Positions 1-9,088 are shown, counted from the stretch's first letter. The stretch is DNA of 64,000 nt from a candidate division KSB1 bacterium (GCA_016214895.1 JACRMR010000008.1:124001-188000); one strand, 5' to 3'. Made by a program: numbers and translations. The notes: a model not told the origin generated them from the sequence alone.

Positions 1-1828
1 CGGAGACGTCAGCCCGGACGGCAAGCACCTCGTAGTGACCATCAATGAGAGCGGGCGGAGGGAGATCGGCCTGCTGCCGTTCCCCGATATCCGTGACGGC
101 AAAGCCAAGCCCGTAACCCCTGACGATCTACTGGTCAGGCTGCCTGCCCTTCCGCACGAGCAGTTCTATGGCCCGCGCTGGAGCCCTGACGGCAACCGCA
201 TCGCCGTCGCTCAGCACTTGGTTGAGGGCCGGAGCCTGCGCATTTACGACGTGGCCGCGGACCGTCACTCGTTGACTTTGTTCAAGGAACTTAGCGGCGA
301 TCTTGAGGAGTTGCGTGATCCGTCATGGAGCGAAGACGGACAGCACCTCGTCTGCGCCTGGGATGTCAGCGGCATCTCCAACATCTATCGGTTCGCCATT
401 GACGGTGACGCGCGTGAACAGCTAACCAGCGTGTTGGGCGGAGCGTACTATCCCGATCTCCGCGGCGGTCGGCTGTGTTACGCCGAGTTTTGCGAAAATG
501 GATTCCGCATCTGCCACCTCGATCAACCCCAACCTGTGCGCGCGCCCCGGAACACGTTGGACGCCGACCCGGCCGGGGCCATGGCCTATTCATCGCGCTT
601 GCCGAAACCTGCGTATGCGTTGACTTCCGCTCACCGCGAGGCCAGGCCGTACCGGCCGACGTTCGAGAGACTCTACTGGTTCCCCCGCGTCGCTTTCGAT
701 TACGGGACATTCAAACCCGGAACTTATATTCTGATCAACGATGTGCTCGAGAAGCTCAACTTCATCGGCGGCTTCGCCATCAATCAGAAGCGTGACTATG
801 ATCTCTTCGGCTCCGTCGAGTACCGCGAGTTCTACCCGACGATCTTCGTGGATTATTACAATATTCAGCGTCGTCTGACCTCGCATTTCGCGGACTCGTC
901 GCGAATCATCGGCGAGACTCCGGAATCCGATCCGACGTACGACCAGTACCGCATCCGTTATCGCTATCAACTGAACGAGGTGGATGGCGGACTCAAACTG
1001 CCGATCGGTCCAGGGCGGTCAGTAAAGCTCATGGGAGTTTATGATCGATATGTCGCCAATAATCGCTTTGACGACGAGACCAGCATCTCGATCACATATT
1101 TCAAAGGTTGGTCAGGCAAGCTTGGCTATTACACTGACCAGCGGCGCCGCGGAATTGTGTCATCGATCAGCCCCAGCGGCGGCTACAAAGGCTATCTCGA
1201 ATTGACGCGCGCCAATCAGCAATTTTTTACCGATTTGGAAATCGGCGGAAATGCGATTGGACTTCAAGAAATCTACGCCCCCTACAACTACACGATGGCC
1301 GAAGGCGGCTATGAGAAGTACTTCGGACTGCCGGGCTGGTCCCACACCGGCGAGGTCCGCCTGCGCGGAGGCTACATCGGCCGCCCCGTGGATCCGTTCT
1401 TCTTCATGTATGCCGGCGGCCTGCCCGGGATGCGCGGCTATTCGTTCTACAGTTTGGGCGGCTCGCGAACCGCGGTGGGTACGCTGACCTATCGTTTTCC
1501 CCTGACCACGCGCGCGGGGATCAATCTCTGGCCGCTGTCTCTCAATCGCGTGTATGGGACGCTGTTCGCGGATGTCGGTGATGCGTGGACGGGCGACTTT
1601 GAGTCCGCGGATCTGAAAAAGGACATCGGCGCTGGGTTGCGAATGCAGTTGCACTCCTTCTACTCCTATCCGACCGCGATTTCCATCGACGTTGCATACG
1701 GTCTGGACAAGTTCGCGGTCGTAGAGGATGAGGCTCGTACGGAGTACGGCAAAGAGCTTCGCTACTATCTGACGGTGCTTTTCGATTTCTACAGTCCGTT
1801 TACGGATCACGTTCCCGGCGATCACTGA
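1..1828 (+). CDS. Beta-propeller (PD40/TolB-like) plus Omp85-type outer-membrane barrel protein, 5' end missing
   Basis: The reading frame is open to the left edge: before the first possible GTG (35) the bases already encode a propeller strand (SPDGKHLVV), so the gene starts outside the window. Further PD40-type blades follow (RWSPDGNRIAVA, SWSEDGQHLVCA) over the first 170 or so visible residues. The rest is a transmembrane beta-barrel with alternating aromatic strands, an Omp85-like GMRGYSFYSLGG segment near 1425-1465 and a BamA-like FADVGDAW strand near the end. It probably sits in the outer membrane with the propeller in the periplasm, in protein or polymer export or assembly. I see no POTRA domains in the visible part. 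The family assignment is clear; the function is inference. Confidence 0.8.
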   Translation, partial: GDVSPDGKHLVVTINESGRREIGLLPFPDIRDGKAKPVTPDDLLVRLPALPHEQFYGPRWSPDGNRIAVAQHLVEGRSLRIYDVAADRHSLTLFKELSGDLEELRDPSWSEDGQHLVCAWDVSGISNIYRFAIDGDAREQLTSVLGGAYYPDLRGGRLCYAEFCENGFRICHLDQPQPVRAPRNTLDADPAGAMAYSSRLPKPAYALTSAHREARPYRPTFERLYWFPRVAFDYGTFKPGTYILINDVLEKLNFIGGFAINQKRDYDLFGSVEYREFYPTIFVDYYNIQRRLTSHFADSSRIIGETPESDPTYDQYRIRYRYQLNEVDGGLKLPIGPGRSVKLMGVYDRYVANNRFDDETSISITYFKGWSGKLGYYTDQRRRGIVSSISPSGGYKGYLELTRANQQFFTDLEIGGNAIGLQEIYAPYNYTMAEGGYEKYFGLPGWSHTGEVRLRGGYIGRPVDPFFFMYAGGLPGMRGYSFYSLGGSRTAVGTLTYRFPLTTRAGINLWPLSLNRVYGTLFADVGDAWTGDFESADLKKDIGAGLRMQLHSFYSYPTAISIDVAYGLDKFAVVEDEARTEYGKELRYYLTVLFDFYSPFTDHVPGDH

Positions 1829-1830
1829 TC

Positions 1831-1860
1831 TTGCTGACAAATCACAACACAGGATATACT
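1831..1860 (+). promoter_or_regulatory. Candidate sigma70-type promoter upstream of the DUF5683-like gene
   Basis: TTGCTG at 1831-1836, an 18-base spacer and TATACT at 1855-1860, lying in the only gap between the barrel gene and the ATG at 1872. The leader would be very short, which lowers confidence. Confidence 0.4.
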
Positions 1861-1871
1861 CGGAGCAGAAA

Positions 1872-2846
1872 ATGAGCACAAAACGTTTCACGATCGCCTG
1901 CCTGCTCGCCGCGATCTTCATCGCGATGAACTCCGGCCCGGCGGCGGCGGCGAGTTTCCCGCTGTCGCCCTACCGCGCGCAACTGGCGGAAGGCGAACAT
2001 ACCTCTCAGGCCCCGGCGGATGAGACGGCGGTCGTCGATACCGGCAAGAAGAGCATTGGCAAGGGGGTGATGTTCTCGCTGATTATCCCCGGCACGGGCC
2101 AGTTGTACGCCGGCTCGTGGCTGCGTGCGGTACCCTGGCTGGCCATCGAGGCCGTCGGCTGGACGCTGTTCGCCGGTTATCACGCGAAAGGTCAGGACAA
2201 GACCGATGAATTCGAGGCCTTCGCTGGAACCAAGGAGGCGCCAAATCACTTTTCGTACGATGCCTACATGTTGCGGGAATACCAGATCGCCGTCAATTCT
2301 AATTACAACACGGAAATCTATACGGGCAGTCTGTCAGAGTGGCAATCCGAAACTTGGGCCGAACGGCAGGATTACCTCCAACCGCCGTACGGACATGATA
2401 TCAATACGGACGACATTCAGCAGTACTTCGAGATGATCGGCAAGTACTTCAGCCAGTTTGGCTACGGTTGGAAAGACACCTTTGATCCCGCGACGCTCGA
2501 CTTGACCAGCCAGGACCCGAACTACGCCCCCTGGCACGACGAAGCGAATGGGTTTACCGATGACCCGTCAACCATCGCCTTCGACGGCAACTCTCCGTGG
2601 TTTTTCGAGTACCGTGACATGCGCGGCGAAGCCAACGACTTCCTGGACAAGGGCAATACGATGATGGAAGTTGTGTTGGTCAACCACGTCCTGTCCGCGC
2701 TTGATGCGGCCTTCGCGATTCGCGGCGCCAATAGTCGCGTTGAGAGTCGGCTGGGCGGATTAGACCTGGACTACGGCATCAAGACCATCAACGGCGGTAC
2801 GGCTCGCATGCTGACCGCGCGCTTGCCGTTCAACCTGACGAAATAG
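1872..2846 (+). CDS. DUF5683-like secreted/envelope protein
   Basis: 324 residues from ATG 1872, with a GGAG ribosome site at 1862-1865. Residues 1-27 form a signal peptide ending in an Ala-rich stretch. Around residue 60 is the signature FSLIIPGTGQLYAGSW followed by a hydrophobic segment. This small-residue/GxGQ helical hairpin is typical of DUF5683-like proteins of FCB bacteria, whose role is unknown. A second hydrophobic region near residue 265 (EVVLVNHVLSALDAAFAI) matches VVNHVVSALHAG in the next gene, so the two are paralogues. The middle, rich in Asp, Tyr and Asn, is not recognised. Confidence 0.7.
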   Translation: MSTKRFTIACLLAAIFIAMNSGPAAAASFPLSPYRAQLAEGEHTSQAPADETAVVDTGKKSIGKGVMFSLIIPGTGQLYAGSWLRAVPWLAIEAVGWTLFAGYHAKGQDKTDEFEAFAGTKEAPNHFSYDAYMLREYQIAVNSNYNTEIYTGSLSEWQSETWAERQDYLQPPYGHDINTDDIQQYFEMIGKYFSQFGYGWKDTFDPATLDLTSQDPNYAPWHDEANGFTDDPSTIAFDGNSPWFFEYRDMRGEANDFLDKGNTMMEVVLVNHVLSALDAAFAIRGANSRVESRLGGLDLDYGIKTINGGTARMLTARLPFNLTK

Positions 2847-2850
2847 CGCC

Positions 2851-3504
2851 GTGCCGCGCTCTCAACAACGGATCCTCGGGCTGGTCTTGGCCGCCGCCCT
2901 CGTGGTGACGAGTGTCTCCGACGCAGCGGAAAAGCGCCCCGGTGCATCGGCCTTCCTCCAGTCGCTGATCATCCCCGGCTGGGGTCAGTATTCGCTGGGC
3001 CAGAAGAACAGCGCGCTGCTTTTCATCGGCAGTGAGCTATCCCTGATCGGCGGGATCCTGGCCTTGAAATCATACAGCGCTTCCTCAAAGGATGACTACA
3101 TCGCGATGGCCAGGTCTTACGCCCGCGTGGAGGGCGAGCACGGTCACGACTTCTACGTCGATCTTGGAAACTGGCTCAATGTGGACCAATACAATGAGCA
3201 GCGGCTGCGTGATCGCGAATACGAGGCGATGTACACAAACCGGTCTGATCGTTGGCAGTGGGATTCCGACGAGCATCGCGGGGAATTTAAGAAGGTCCGG
3301 ATTCGCTCCGATCTCGCGAAGAATAACGTCGTTTATCTGGCCGGAGCATTGGTCGTGAACCATGTGGTATCGGCACTTCATGCCGGACGCACGTCGGCGC
3401 TGCGCGAGAAGCACCTCTCCGGAGGCACGTCGCCGCTGGAGTTCGATGCAGTTCCTACCGGCGCGCTGGATGGCATCGCCATGCGTGCCCGGCTGAAATT
3501 CTGA
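2851..3504 (+). CDS. DUF5683-like secreted/envelope protein, paralogue of the preceding gene
   Basis: 217 residues from GTG 2851, four bases after the previous stop. A signal peptide (residues 1-25) is followed by SLIIPGWGQYSLGQK and a hydrophobic helix with GG pairs (residues 50-68), the same architecture as its neighbour. The C-terminal NHVVSALHAGRTS segment is also shared. It is shorter than its neighbour because the central insertion is missing. The stop overlaps the start of the next gene. Envelope location is inferred; no catalytic motif is visible. Confidence 0.68.
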   Translation: MPRSQQRILGLVLAAALVVTSVSDAAEKRPGASAFLQSLIIPGWGQYSLGQKNSALLFIGSELSLIGGILALKSYSASSKDDYIAMARSYARVEGEHGHDFYVDLGNWLNVDQYNEQRLRDREYEAMYTNRSDRWQWDSDEHRGEFKKVRIRSDLAKNNVVYLAGALVVNHVVSALHAGRTSALREKHLSGGTSPLEFDAVPTGALDGIAMRARLKF

Positions 3505-4394
3505 TGCGGATTCTGGTCACCGGCGCGTCGGGTTTCGTTGGTTCGCATCTGGCCGCCGCACTCCAGTCCGATCACGAGCTCACCGGAACGGTCTTCCGCG
3601 CCGATCGCTCACCGGCGCGGCATCAGGTCCGGCTCGATCTGACCGCGGCGGAAGAGGCAACGACGTTACTGAATTCGGTGCGACCCACGGTCGTCGTGCA
3701 CTGTGCCGCGCTTTCACGAGTCATCGTATGCGAAGATGATCAGCCGGCGGCCTCGCGAATGAACACCAGCTCGACGGAGACGATTGCGCGGTGGTGCGGG
3801 ACCCACGGTGCCAAGCTGATCTACTTCTCGAGCGATCAGGTCTTTGACGGCCGGCGCGGATGCTACGAGTGCACGGACCTGCCTGATCCGCTGAATCATT
3901 ATGGTCGCACGAAACTCGCCGCCGAGGCGGTCGTGCTGGACGCCTCGTATCGCAACACCGTGATTCGCAGCAATTCGGTGGTCGGTAGTTCCATAGGGTT
4001 CGGCGAGAGTTTTACGGATTCGGTTCATCGAGCGCTGGTCCGCGGCGAAACGGTGCGTTGCTTCGTCGATCAATTCCGTTCCCCGATTCACATCCGGCGC
4101 GTCATCGCCTTGGTTGCGTTGTGCATTGCCGACGATATCCACGGGATCATCCACGCCGGAGGCGCCGACCGTCTCAATCGAGCGGCGACGGCACGCCTCG
4201 TGGCCGTCGCGGCCGGACTCGGGCCGGAGTTGCTGCACGAGTGCTCCTATCTCGAACACCCCCGCCATGCGATCATGCCGGTGGACACGAGCTACAATCC
4301 CACGCAGATCCGGGGCTTGCTCGGCCCAATCGACTCGCCTGAGCTTGGCGAACTCTTGGCCCGGGACTACGCCCCCGCAAAGGCGGACCCATGA
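3504..4394 (+). CDS. RmlD-like NAD(P)-dependent sugar-nucleotide reductase/epimerase (extended SDR)
   Basis: 296 residues. A Rossmann GASGFVGSHL nucleotide-binding motif lies at residues 7-16, SSDQVFDG corresponds to the STDYVFDG active-site segment of dTDP-4-dehydrorhamnose reductases, and YGRTK is the catalytic YxxxK. Length and C-terminal substrate-domain pattern (RSNSVVG, GIIHAGG) fit the RmlD group. It probably reduces a keto-sugar nucleotide for surface glycans, although no other rml genes are nearby. ATG 3504 overlaps the preceding stop and its own stop overlaps the next ATG, indicating translational coupling. Confidence 0.8.
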   Translation: MRILVTGASGFVGSHLAAALQSDHELTGTVFRADRSPARHQVRLDLTAAEEATTLLNSVRPTVVVHCAALSRVIVCEDDQPAASRMNTSSTETIARWCGTHGAKLIYFSSDQVFDGRRGCYECTDLPDPLNHYGRTKLAAEAVVLDASYRNTVIRSNSVVGSSIGFGESFTDSVHRALVRGETVRCFVDQFRSPIHIRRVIALVALCIADDIHGIIHAGGADRLNRAATARLVAVAAGLGPELLHECSYLEHPRHAIMPVDTSYNPTQIRGLLGPIDSPELGELLARDYAPAKADP

Positions 4395-4828
4395 AACTGC
4401 ATCGAGTCGCGGACTCGATACTCGTGCGGTTTGATCCGGACGATCGCTATCCGGAATCGTTTGTCGAGACTGCCAAACAGCATGACTTCAGCTGCGGAAC
4501 GGTCACGGCGATTGGCGCAGTGCGGGAAGTCGAACTCGCCTACTATGATCTGGACCGCCGCGAGTACGTCTCCATCGCGGTGCCCGGGGTTGTCGAACTC
4601 GTGAGCCTTTCCGGCAATCTGACGCTGTTGAACGGAGAGCCGTACTTTCATGTTCACGCGGTGGTCGGAGATCGCGCGGGCAAGCTGCACGGCGGTCACC
4701 TGCTCAAGTTCGTGGTTGCGCTGTCGGTTGAATGCCGGCTGGACTTGATGGACATTGCCATCGGTCGAGTCCGCGACGAACGAACCGGTCTGAACGTGCT
4801 GCAAATCGGGGAGTCGCCGGACGCGTAA
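4391..4828 (+). CDS. PPC/DUF296-domain protein
   Basis: 145 residues with the single-domain PPC (plants and prokaryotes conserved, DUF296) fold: GTVTAIGAVREVELAYYD near the start, VVELVSLSGNLTLLNGEPYFHVHAVVG in two pieces in the middle and the GGHLL turn that follows. The paired histidines in HVHAVVG and the GGHL His are the likely metal ligands known in this family. Many bacterial members are annotated as DNA-binding, but their biochemical role is uncertain. ATGA overlap with the upstream reductase; six bases separate it from the kinase downstream. Confidence 0.8.
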   Translation: MKLHRVADSILVRFDPDDRYPESFVETAKQHDFSCGTVTAIGAVREVELAYYDLDRREYVSIAVPGVVELVSLSGNLTLLNGEPYFHVHAVVGDRAGKLHGGHLLKFVVALSVECRLDLMDIAIGRVRDERTGLNVLQIGESPDA

Positions 4829-4833
4829 CGCCT

Positions 4834-5484
4834 ATGGAATTCAGCGAGCGCAAGTACTTCATCGCCGTCGCCGGCAACATCGGAGTGGGGAAGACCACGC
4901 TCAGTCATGCCCTGGCCGCGCAATTCGGCTGGAAGTGCTACCTTGAGCCGGTGATTGACAATCCGTACCTCGACGACTTCTATCAGGACATGTCCCGCTG
5001 GGCCTTTCACCTTCAGGTGTATTTTCTGAGCAAGCGGTTTGAGAGCCAGCGGGCGATTGAAGCTCAAGGCCTTTCCTGTGTTCAGGATCGCACGATTTAC
5101 GAGGATGTTGAGGTGTTTGCCCGCACACTTCACAATCGCGGACATCTGGTCGGGCGCGACTGGGAGAACTATCGCGACCTGTTCGGGACCATGGTCGCGT
5201 TTCTGCGCAAGCCCGATTTGATTATCTACCTGCGCTCCGACGTGGATACACTGCTGCGGCGCATTGCGTCGCGGGGGCGCACCTCTGAGCAGTCCATCAG
5301 TCGGGCCTACCTTGCCGAACTGAATGACGCCTACGAGGGCTGGATCCACCGCGCCGCCTCCATGGTTCGCGTCGCCACGATCGAGACCGGAAGTGGCAAC
5401 GAGCTGAATGCCGTAGAGGTGCTCGCGCGGAGTGTAGAACTGTTGAGAACGAAGCTTCAACTTGAGATGCCACTTTCCTCATGA
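4834..5484 (+). CDS. Deoxynucleoside kinase
   Basis: 216 residues. The P-loop is GNIGVGKTT (about residues 13-21), followed by the substrate-site EP segment (CYLEPVIDNPY), the DRTIYEDVEVF motif equivalent to the (D/E)RS catalytic base region, and a LID with RGRTSEQ. It phosphorylates deoxynucleosides for dNTP salvage in the cytoplasm; substrate preference cannot be read. I chose ATG 4834 because the P-loop then starts at the family's usual distance and the codons before it lie inside the upstream gene. The stop overlaps the next ATG. Confidence 0.85.
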   Translation: MEFSERKYFIAVAGNIGVGKTTLSHALAAQFGWKCYLEPVIDNPYLDDFYQDMSRWAFHLQVYFLSKRFESQRAIEAQGLSCVQDRTIYEDVEVFARTLHNRGHLVGRDWENYRDLFGTMVAFLRKPDLIIYLRSDVDTLLRRIASRGRTSEQSISRAYLAELNDAYEGWIHRAASMVRVATIETGSGNELNAVEVLARSVELLRTKLQLEMPLSS

Positions 5485-6296
5485 GATTACCCGACCCGAC
5501 TCGATTCCTGCGCGATCCGTGGACGCCGTTGTTCAGCCAGTTCGTGATCACTGCCGCTGCGGTGGCCACGGGAATTATCGCGATCCGTGCTGGTTCGGAA
5601 CGCCCCTGGGCCATCGTGTTGGCCGGGGGGGCCGCCGTGTCGGGCGGCCTGGCCTGGAACCGGTTGCAACGGAGTGAAGGCAGACGCTCGGCCATGGTCT
5701 GGTTTCTGATCGCGTTTGTCGCCGCCGTGATTGGCGTGTTGAGCGGCGGAACGGAACTCGTTAACCCCTGGCAAATCCTTCTGGCCGTTGCGCCGCTTGG
5801 GCTGCTGTGGCTGACGGCGCGGGCGCCATCGAAGGCGTTATGGCGGATCTACGTCCTGATCCCGCTCCTGTTCGGCTTGACTTGCCTTGCCGCGGCGGCG
5901 ATCATGGGCGAGCTGACGGCGGGCGGATTCCCCGCGGCGCTGGCCATATTCTTGAGTTTCGTGCTTCACGCCACGCATCGCATCGAAGCCGATCTCGATG
6001 CACCGGCGGACCCGTCGGATCACCCCGAAGTACACCGGATCCACCGCGGGACCTTAGCCCGCATTTCAATCGTGTTCTTCCTCTTTGGCGTGATCTGTCT
6101 ATGGCCGTGGTTGGGCCGAATCTACAGTAACGCGTATTTTGGGGTCATGGTTGGGGGTGTTCTGGTTCCCATCATGCTCTACTGGGGTCGCCTGCGTCAG
6201 CCGCGCGCGGAAACATCCTACGAGGCGTTGGTGCGCTTCAATCGCCTGGCCCCGTACCTGGCGTTTGTGCTGATCGTCGCGCTCATCATTGGCTGA
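5481..6296 (+). CDS. Polytopic membrane protein, possibly a divergent UbiA-superfamily member
   Basis: 271 residues with about seven to eight hydrophobic helices. The size, helix spacing and a segment HRIEADLDAPAD, placed like the second Asp-rich loop of UbiA prenyltransferases (REIxxDxxD), suggest a distant UbiA relative. The first Asp motif is not present; LAWNRLQRSEG stands at about that place. Catalytic prenyl transfer is therefore doubtful. ATGA overlap with the kinase and a tight junction with maf suggest co-expression. Without a profile search this stays a membrane protein of unknown function. Confidence 0.55.
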   Translation: MRLPDPTRFLRDPWTPLFSQFVITAAAVATGIIAIRAGSERPWAIVLAGGAAVSGGLAWNRLQRSEGRRSAMVWFLIAFVAAVIGVLSGGTELVNPWQILLAVAPLGLLWLTARAPSKALWRIYVLIPLLFGLTCLAAAAIMGELTAGGFPAALAIFLSFVLHATHRIEADLDAPADPSDHPEVHRIHRGTLARISIVFFLFGVICLWPWLGRIYSNAYFGVMVGGVLVPIMLYWGRLRQPRAETSYEALVRFNRLAPYLAFVLIVALIIG

Positions 6297-6903
6297 TCCG
6301 TTGTGCGATGTCAGACTGACGCTGGTCTCGGCATCACCCCGCCGCCGGGAGCTACTGACCCTCCTCGGTTATCCGTTTGATGTTAGCCCGACAAGCACCC
6401 CGGAAACCTGGAGCGGCAGCGACGCCACCGGGATTGCTGAATCGAATGCGCGGGCCAAACTTGAGCGATCTTCGGATTACGGAGATCGCTCGCGTCTGTT
6501 GGTCGGTGCGGATACCTTGATCGAGTTCGGCGGACAGCTACTCGGCAAACCGCTCAACGAGAGTTCCGCACGCCGCATGTTGATGCTCCTCTCGGGGCGT
6601 CAACACCGGGTGATTACCGGTGTCTGCATCGCCGGTCCGTCCGCCGACGATTCGTCCGGGATCAGGCAGGCGAGCGACTCTGCCGAATCGCTGGTCAGGT
6701 TCCTGCCTCTCAGCACCCCGGCAATCGAAGCCTATCTCTCCGGCCGCGAATGGGTCGGGAAGGCGGGCGGCTACGGAATTCAAGGCGAAGCCCGGAAATT
6801 CGCCGCGGTGGACCGCGGTGAGCTGAACACAGTAATCGGACTGCCCCTGCAATTAGTTGATGGACTACTTCGAACCCACTTCCACCATTGTCGCCTTCGC
6901 TGA
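6289..6903 (+). CDS. maf: Maf-like nucleotide pyrophosphatase
   Basis: 204 residues from TTG 6289 (an alternative TTG lies at 6301; no ATG or GTG fits). Family signatures in order: LVSASPRRRELL near the N-terminus, ESNARAKL, VGADTLIEF with the catalytic Asp, and KAGGYGIQG. Maf proteins hydrolyse non-canonical or modified nucleoside triphosphates to monophosphates and are linked to division arrest. The gene overlaps both neighbours (8 bases upstream, 44 downstream). No clear Shine-Dalgarno is seen, consistent with translational coupling. Confidence 0.88.
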   Translation: MADPLCDVRLTLVSASPRRRELLTLLGYPFDVSPTSTPETWSGSDATGIAESNARAKLERSSDYGDRSRLLVGADTLIEFGGQLLGKPLNESSARRMLMLLSGRQHRVITGVCIAGPSADDSSGIRQASDSAESLVRFLPLSTPAIEAYLSGREWVGKAGGYGIQGEARKFAAVDRGELNTVIGLPLQLVDGLLRTHFHHCRLR

Positions 6904-7738
6904 CGATCTGCGGCAGGCGCGATTATTCAAGCAAGTCTCGCTGGACGAAGTAGCGGTCCGTACCAAGGTTCGGCCGGATTTTCTCGCCGCACTCGAGTCC
7001 GGGAGCTGGGAAGAAATTCCCGCTGCCTACGTTCGCGGGTATGTTTCGCTCTATGCTCAGGCGGTGGGCATGAACCGTGACAAGGTCCTCGCTCAGTTTG
7101 ACCGGCTGTTCACGGCCGCTCCGGCAAAACAGTCGGGGGCGGAATTGGGCGCGGAGCTGCCCCTCATCGAACGTCCTCAGCATGTCGAGTTACCGCGAGC
7201 CAAGATCCGGGCGGCCTGGTTCGCGGCGCTGACCCGAAACCGCGGACTTTCGTATTTGTTATCCGCGCTGCTTATCGTCGGCGGCGCGACGGGACTGTAT
7301 TGGTCAAAAGGGCAGAGCTCCGCCGTGCCCGACCTGTTGGACTTCCAGGTTGCCGTCGAGCAGAATCGAGCGCGCCTGCATGCCCCTCACCTGTTGATTT
7401 CAGTTGACTCCTCGGCACTGCAAGTTTTGCACGATGCAAGGCAGTTAAAGACTGTGACTTTCGTTGCAGTGACAGGCGGCCGGATTGGTGTGAATTCTCC
7501 GGGAATCTCGTCTCGAGATATTCGCTGTGCTCCCTACGATACTATTACATTTCAATACCTTAAATCGCTGGCGCTCACGGCCGATCCGATCGGTTGCGGC
7601 ACAATGTACGATGATCGGCACGAGGTCGTCAGGGGCCGTACGATTGATGGACACACCATGGTCTTCGAATTCGGCAACGCTGAAATTGGGGATCTGGATT
7701 CCGCAGGGGACACGCTCGGAAAGGGCGTAAGTAGTTGA
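6860..7738 (+). CDS. rodZ: RodZ-like helix-turn-helix membrane protein
   Basis: 292 residues from ATG 6860 (a TTG immediately precedes it). Residues 15-80 form the HTH_25-type domain of RodZ: LRQARLFKQVSLDEVAVRT, then FLAALESGSWEEIPAAYVRGY. A single transmembrane helix lies at about 131-148, followed by a periplasmic domain of about 140 residues. RodZ couples MreB to the elongation machinery. The C-terminal domain is divergent from DUF4115. Its stop codon lies inside the -35 box of the next operon's promoter. Confidence 0.8.
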   Translation: MDYFEPTSTIVAFADDLRQARLFKQVSLDEVAVRTKVRPDFLAALESGSWEEIPAAYVRGYVSLYAQAVGMNRDKVLAQFDRLFTAAPAKQSGAELGAELPLIERPQHVELPRAKIRAAWFAALTRNRGLSYLLSALLIVGGATGLYWSKGQSSAVPDLLDFQVAVEQNRARLHAPHLLISVDSSALQVLHDARQLKTVTFVAVTGGRIGVNSPGISSRDIRCAPYDTITFQYLKSLALTADPIGCGTMYDDRHEVVRGRTIDGHTMVFEFGNAEIGDLDSAGDTLGKGVSS

Positions 7739-7763
7739 ACCTGTTGGACAGTATGCGTATATT
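7735..7763 (+). promoter_or_regulatory. Sigma70-type promoter of the poly-gamma-glutamate operon
   Basis: TTGAAC at 7735-7740, exactly 17 bases, then TATATT at 7758-7763. Transcription would start near 7770, leaving a leader of about 55 bases before pgsB. The -35 box overlaps the rodZ stop codon. Confidence 0.65.
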
Positions 7764-7825
7764 ATGAGGCTTTTTACAGAGGTCGAAGCCGCACCTTTGG
7801 ACGCACGCTCCGGTTCCCCGCCCAC

Positions 7826-9031
7826 ATGCTCTATCTGATTTCCGCATTCGTTCTGCTGCTCGCCTACGGCGTATTCGAATACTTCGCCCACCAGCGCCGC
7901 GCCTACTCCATCCCGATTCGTATTCACGTCAATGGCACTCGCGGGAAGTCGTCGGTCACTCGGTTGATAGCGGCCGGGCTGCGCGCGGGCGGCATTCCGA
8001 CCATGGCGAAGACGACCGGTACGTTGCCGCGCATTATTGACCTGCACGGGCTTGAGGTGCCGATCGTCCGGCCGTCCGGCGCGAATATTATCGAGCAAGT
8101 GAAGATCTTCCGGTACTTCGCCAAGCGCAAGCCACGGGCGATCGTGATCGAATGCATGGCCGTGAACCCGGAATACCAGTGGATTTGCGAGCACAATTTC
8201 GTCCACGCGACCACCGGCGTCATAACGAATTCCCGCCTCGACCACGTGTTGGAGATGGGACCGACGATTGAGAATATCACGCGATCGCTCTGCAACACGC
8301 TGCCGAAACACGGCGTCGCCTTCACATCCGAAGACCGCATGTTCTGGCTGATGCGCAGACAGGCCCGTCAGTCTGATTGCCGGCTGTTTCGCACGGACCC
8401 GACGACCGTGAGTTATCTCGAGCTGGGTCGATTTGACCACATCGAGCATGCCGAAAACGTGGCGCTGGCGCTGGCGGTGTGCGAGCACTATAACGTCCCC
8501 CGCCAAGTTGCTTTGGAAGGCATGTACCGCAGCCATCCGGACGCCGGGGCCCTGCGAATCTATGAGGTGTCCGAGGGGGCAAAGACCGTTCAGTTCGTGC
8601 ACGCGCTGGCAGCGAATGACCCCGAGTCAACGCTCGCAATCTGGAAGAAGATGAAGACGCTGACGACCGACCTCGGGAAGGTCTTCGTCTTGCTGAACAC
8701 CCGGGCGGATCGCTACGATCGAACCATCCAGTTGCTCGAGATGCTGCAAGAGGGCATGCCCAACGAGTATAACTATCTCTTTCTGATGGGCGAACAAATC
8801 GAGCGCACGTACTCGAGCTTGCCTCGCTACAACATATCGCAGGAGCGGGCGGTGAAATTCGGCATTGTCCCGCCGGAGCAGACGTATCACGCGGTCTTTG
8901 AGCGCGTGGATTCCATTGGCACGGTGTTCGCCATCGGCAACGTCGGCAAAGGCGGCCTGGATATCGCGAAGTTTTTTTCCGCGAAGAAGTGGGCCAAGCG
9001 GCACCCGCTCGCGGACGGTCCGAAGGTTTAA
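7826..9031 (+). CDS. pgsB: Poly-gamma-glutamate synthase catalytic subunit PgsB/CapB
   Basis: 401 residues. An N-terminal membrane helix (1-20) is followed by the Mur-ligase-like P-loop HVNGTRGKSSVTRL (residues 35-47). Further family segments are AKTTGTLPRI, RPSGANIIEQ, IECMAVNPEYQW and NSRLDHVLEMG. It is the ATP-dependent amide ligase that polymerises glutamate through the gamma-carboxyl at the inner membrane. pgsC and the pgsW-like gene follow, the known minimum set. No pgsA/capA relative is seen, as in other systems that carry the pgsW-like gene. Length is typical. Confidence 0.93.
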   Translation: MLYLISAFVLLLAYGVFEYFAHQRRAYSIPIRIHVNGTRGKSSVTRLIAAGLRAGGIPTMAKTTGTLPRIIDLHGLEVPIVRPSGANIIEQVKIFRYFAKRKPRAIVIECMAVNPEYQWICEHNFVHATTGVITNSRLDHVLEMGPTIENITRSLCNTLPKHGVAFTSEDRMFWLMRRQARQSDCRLFRTDPTTVSYLELGRFDHIEHAENVALALAVCEHYNVPRQVALEGMYRSHPDAGALRIYEVSEGAKTVQFVHALAANDPESTLAIWKKMKTLTTDLGKVFVLLNTRADRYDRTIQLLEMLQEGMPNEYNYLFLMGEQIERTYSSLPRYNISQERAVKFGIVPPEQTYHAVFERVDSIGTVFAIGNVGKGGLDIAKFFSAKKWAKRHPLADGPKV

Positions 9032-9088
9032 GGAGCATCGAAAGAAACTTGTCATGATTTGTTGGGCGAATTCCGGGCGGAGCGCGAC

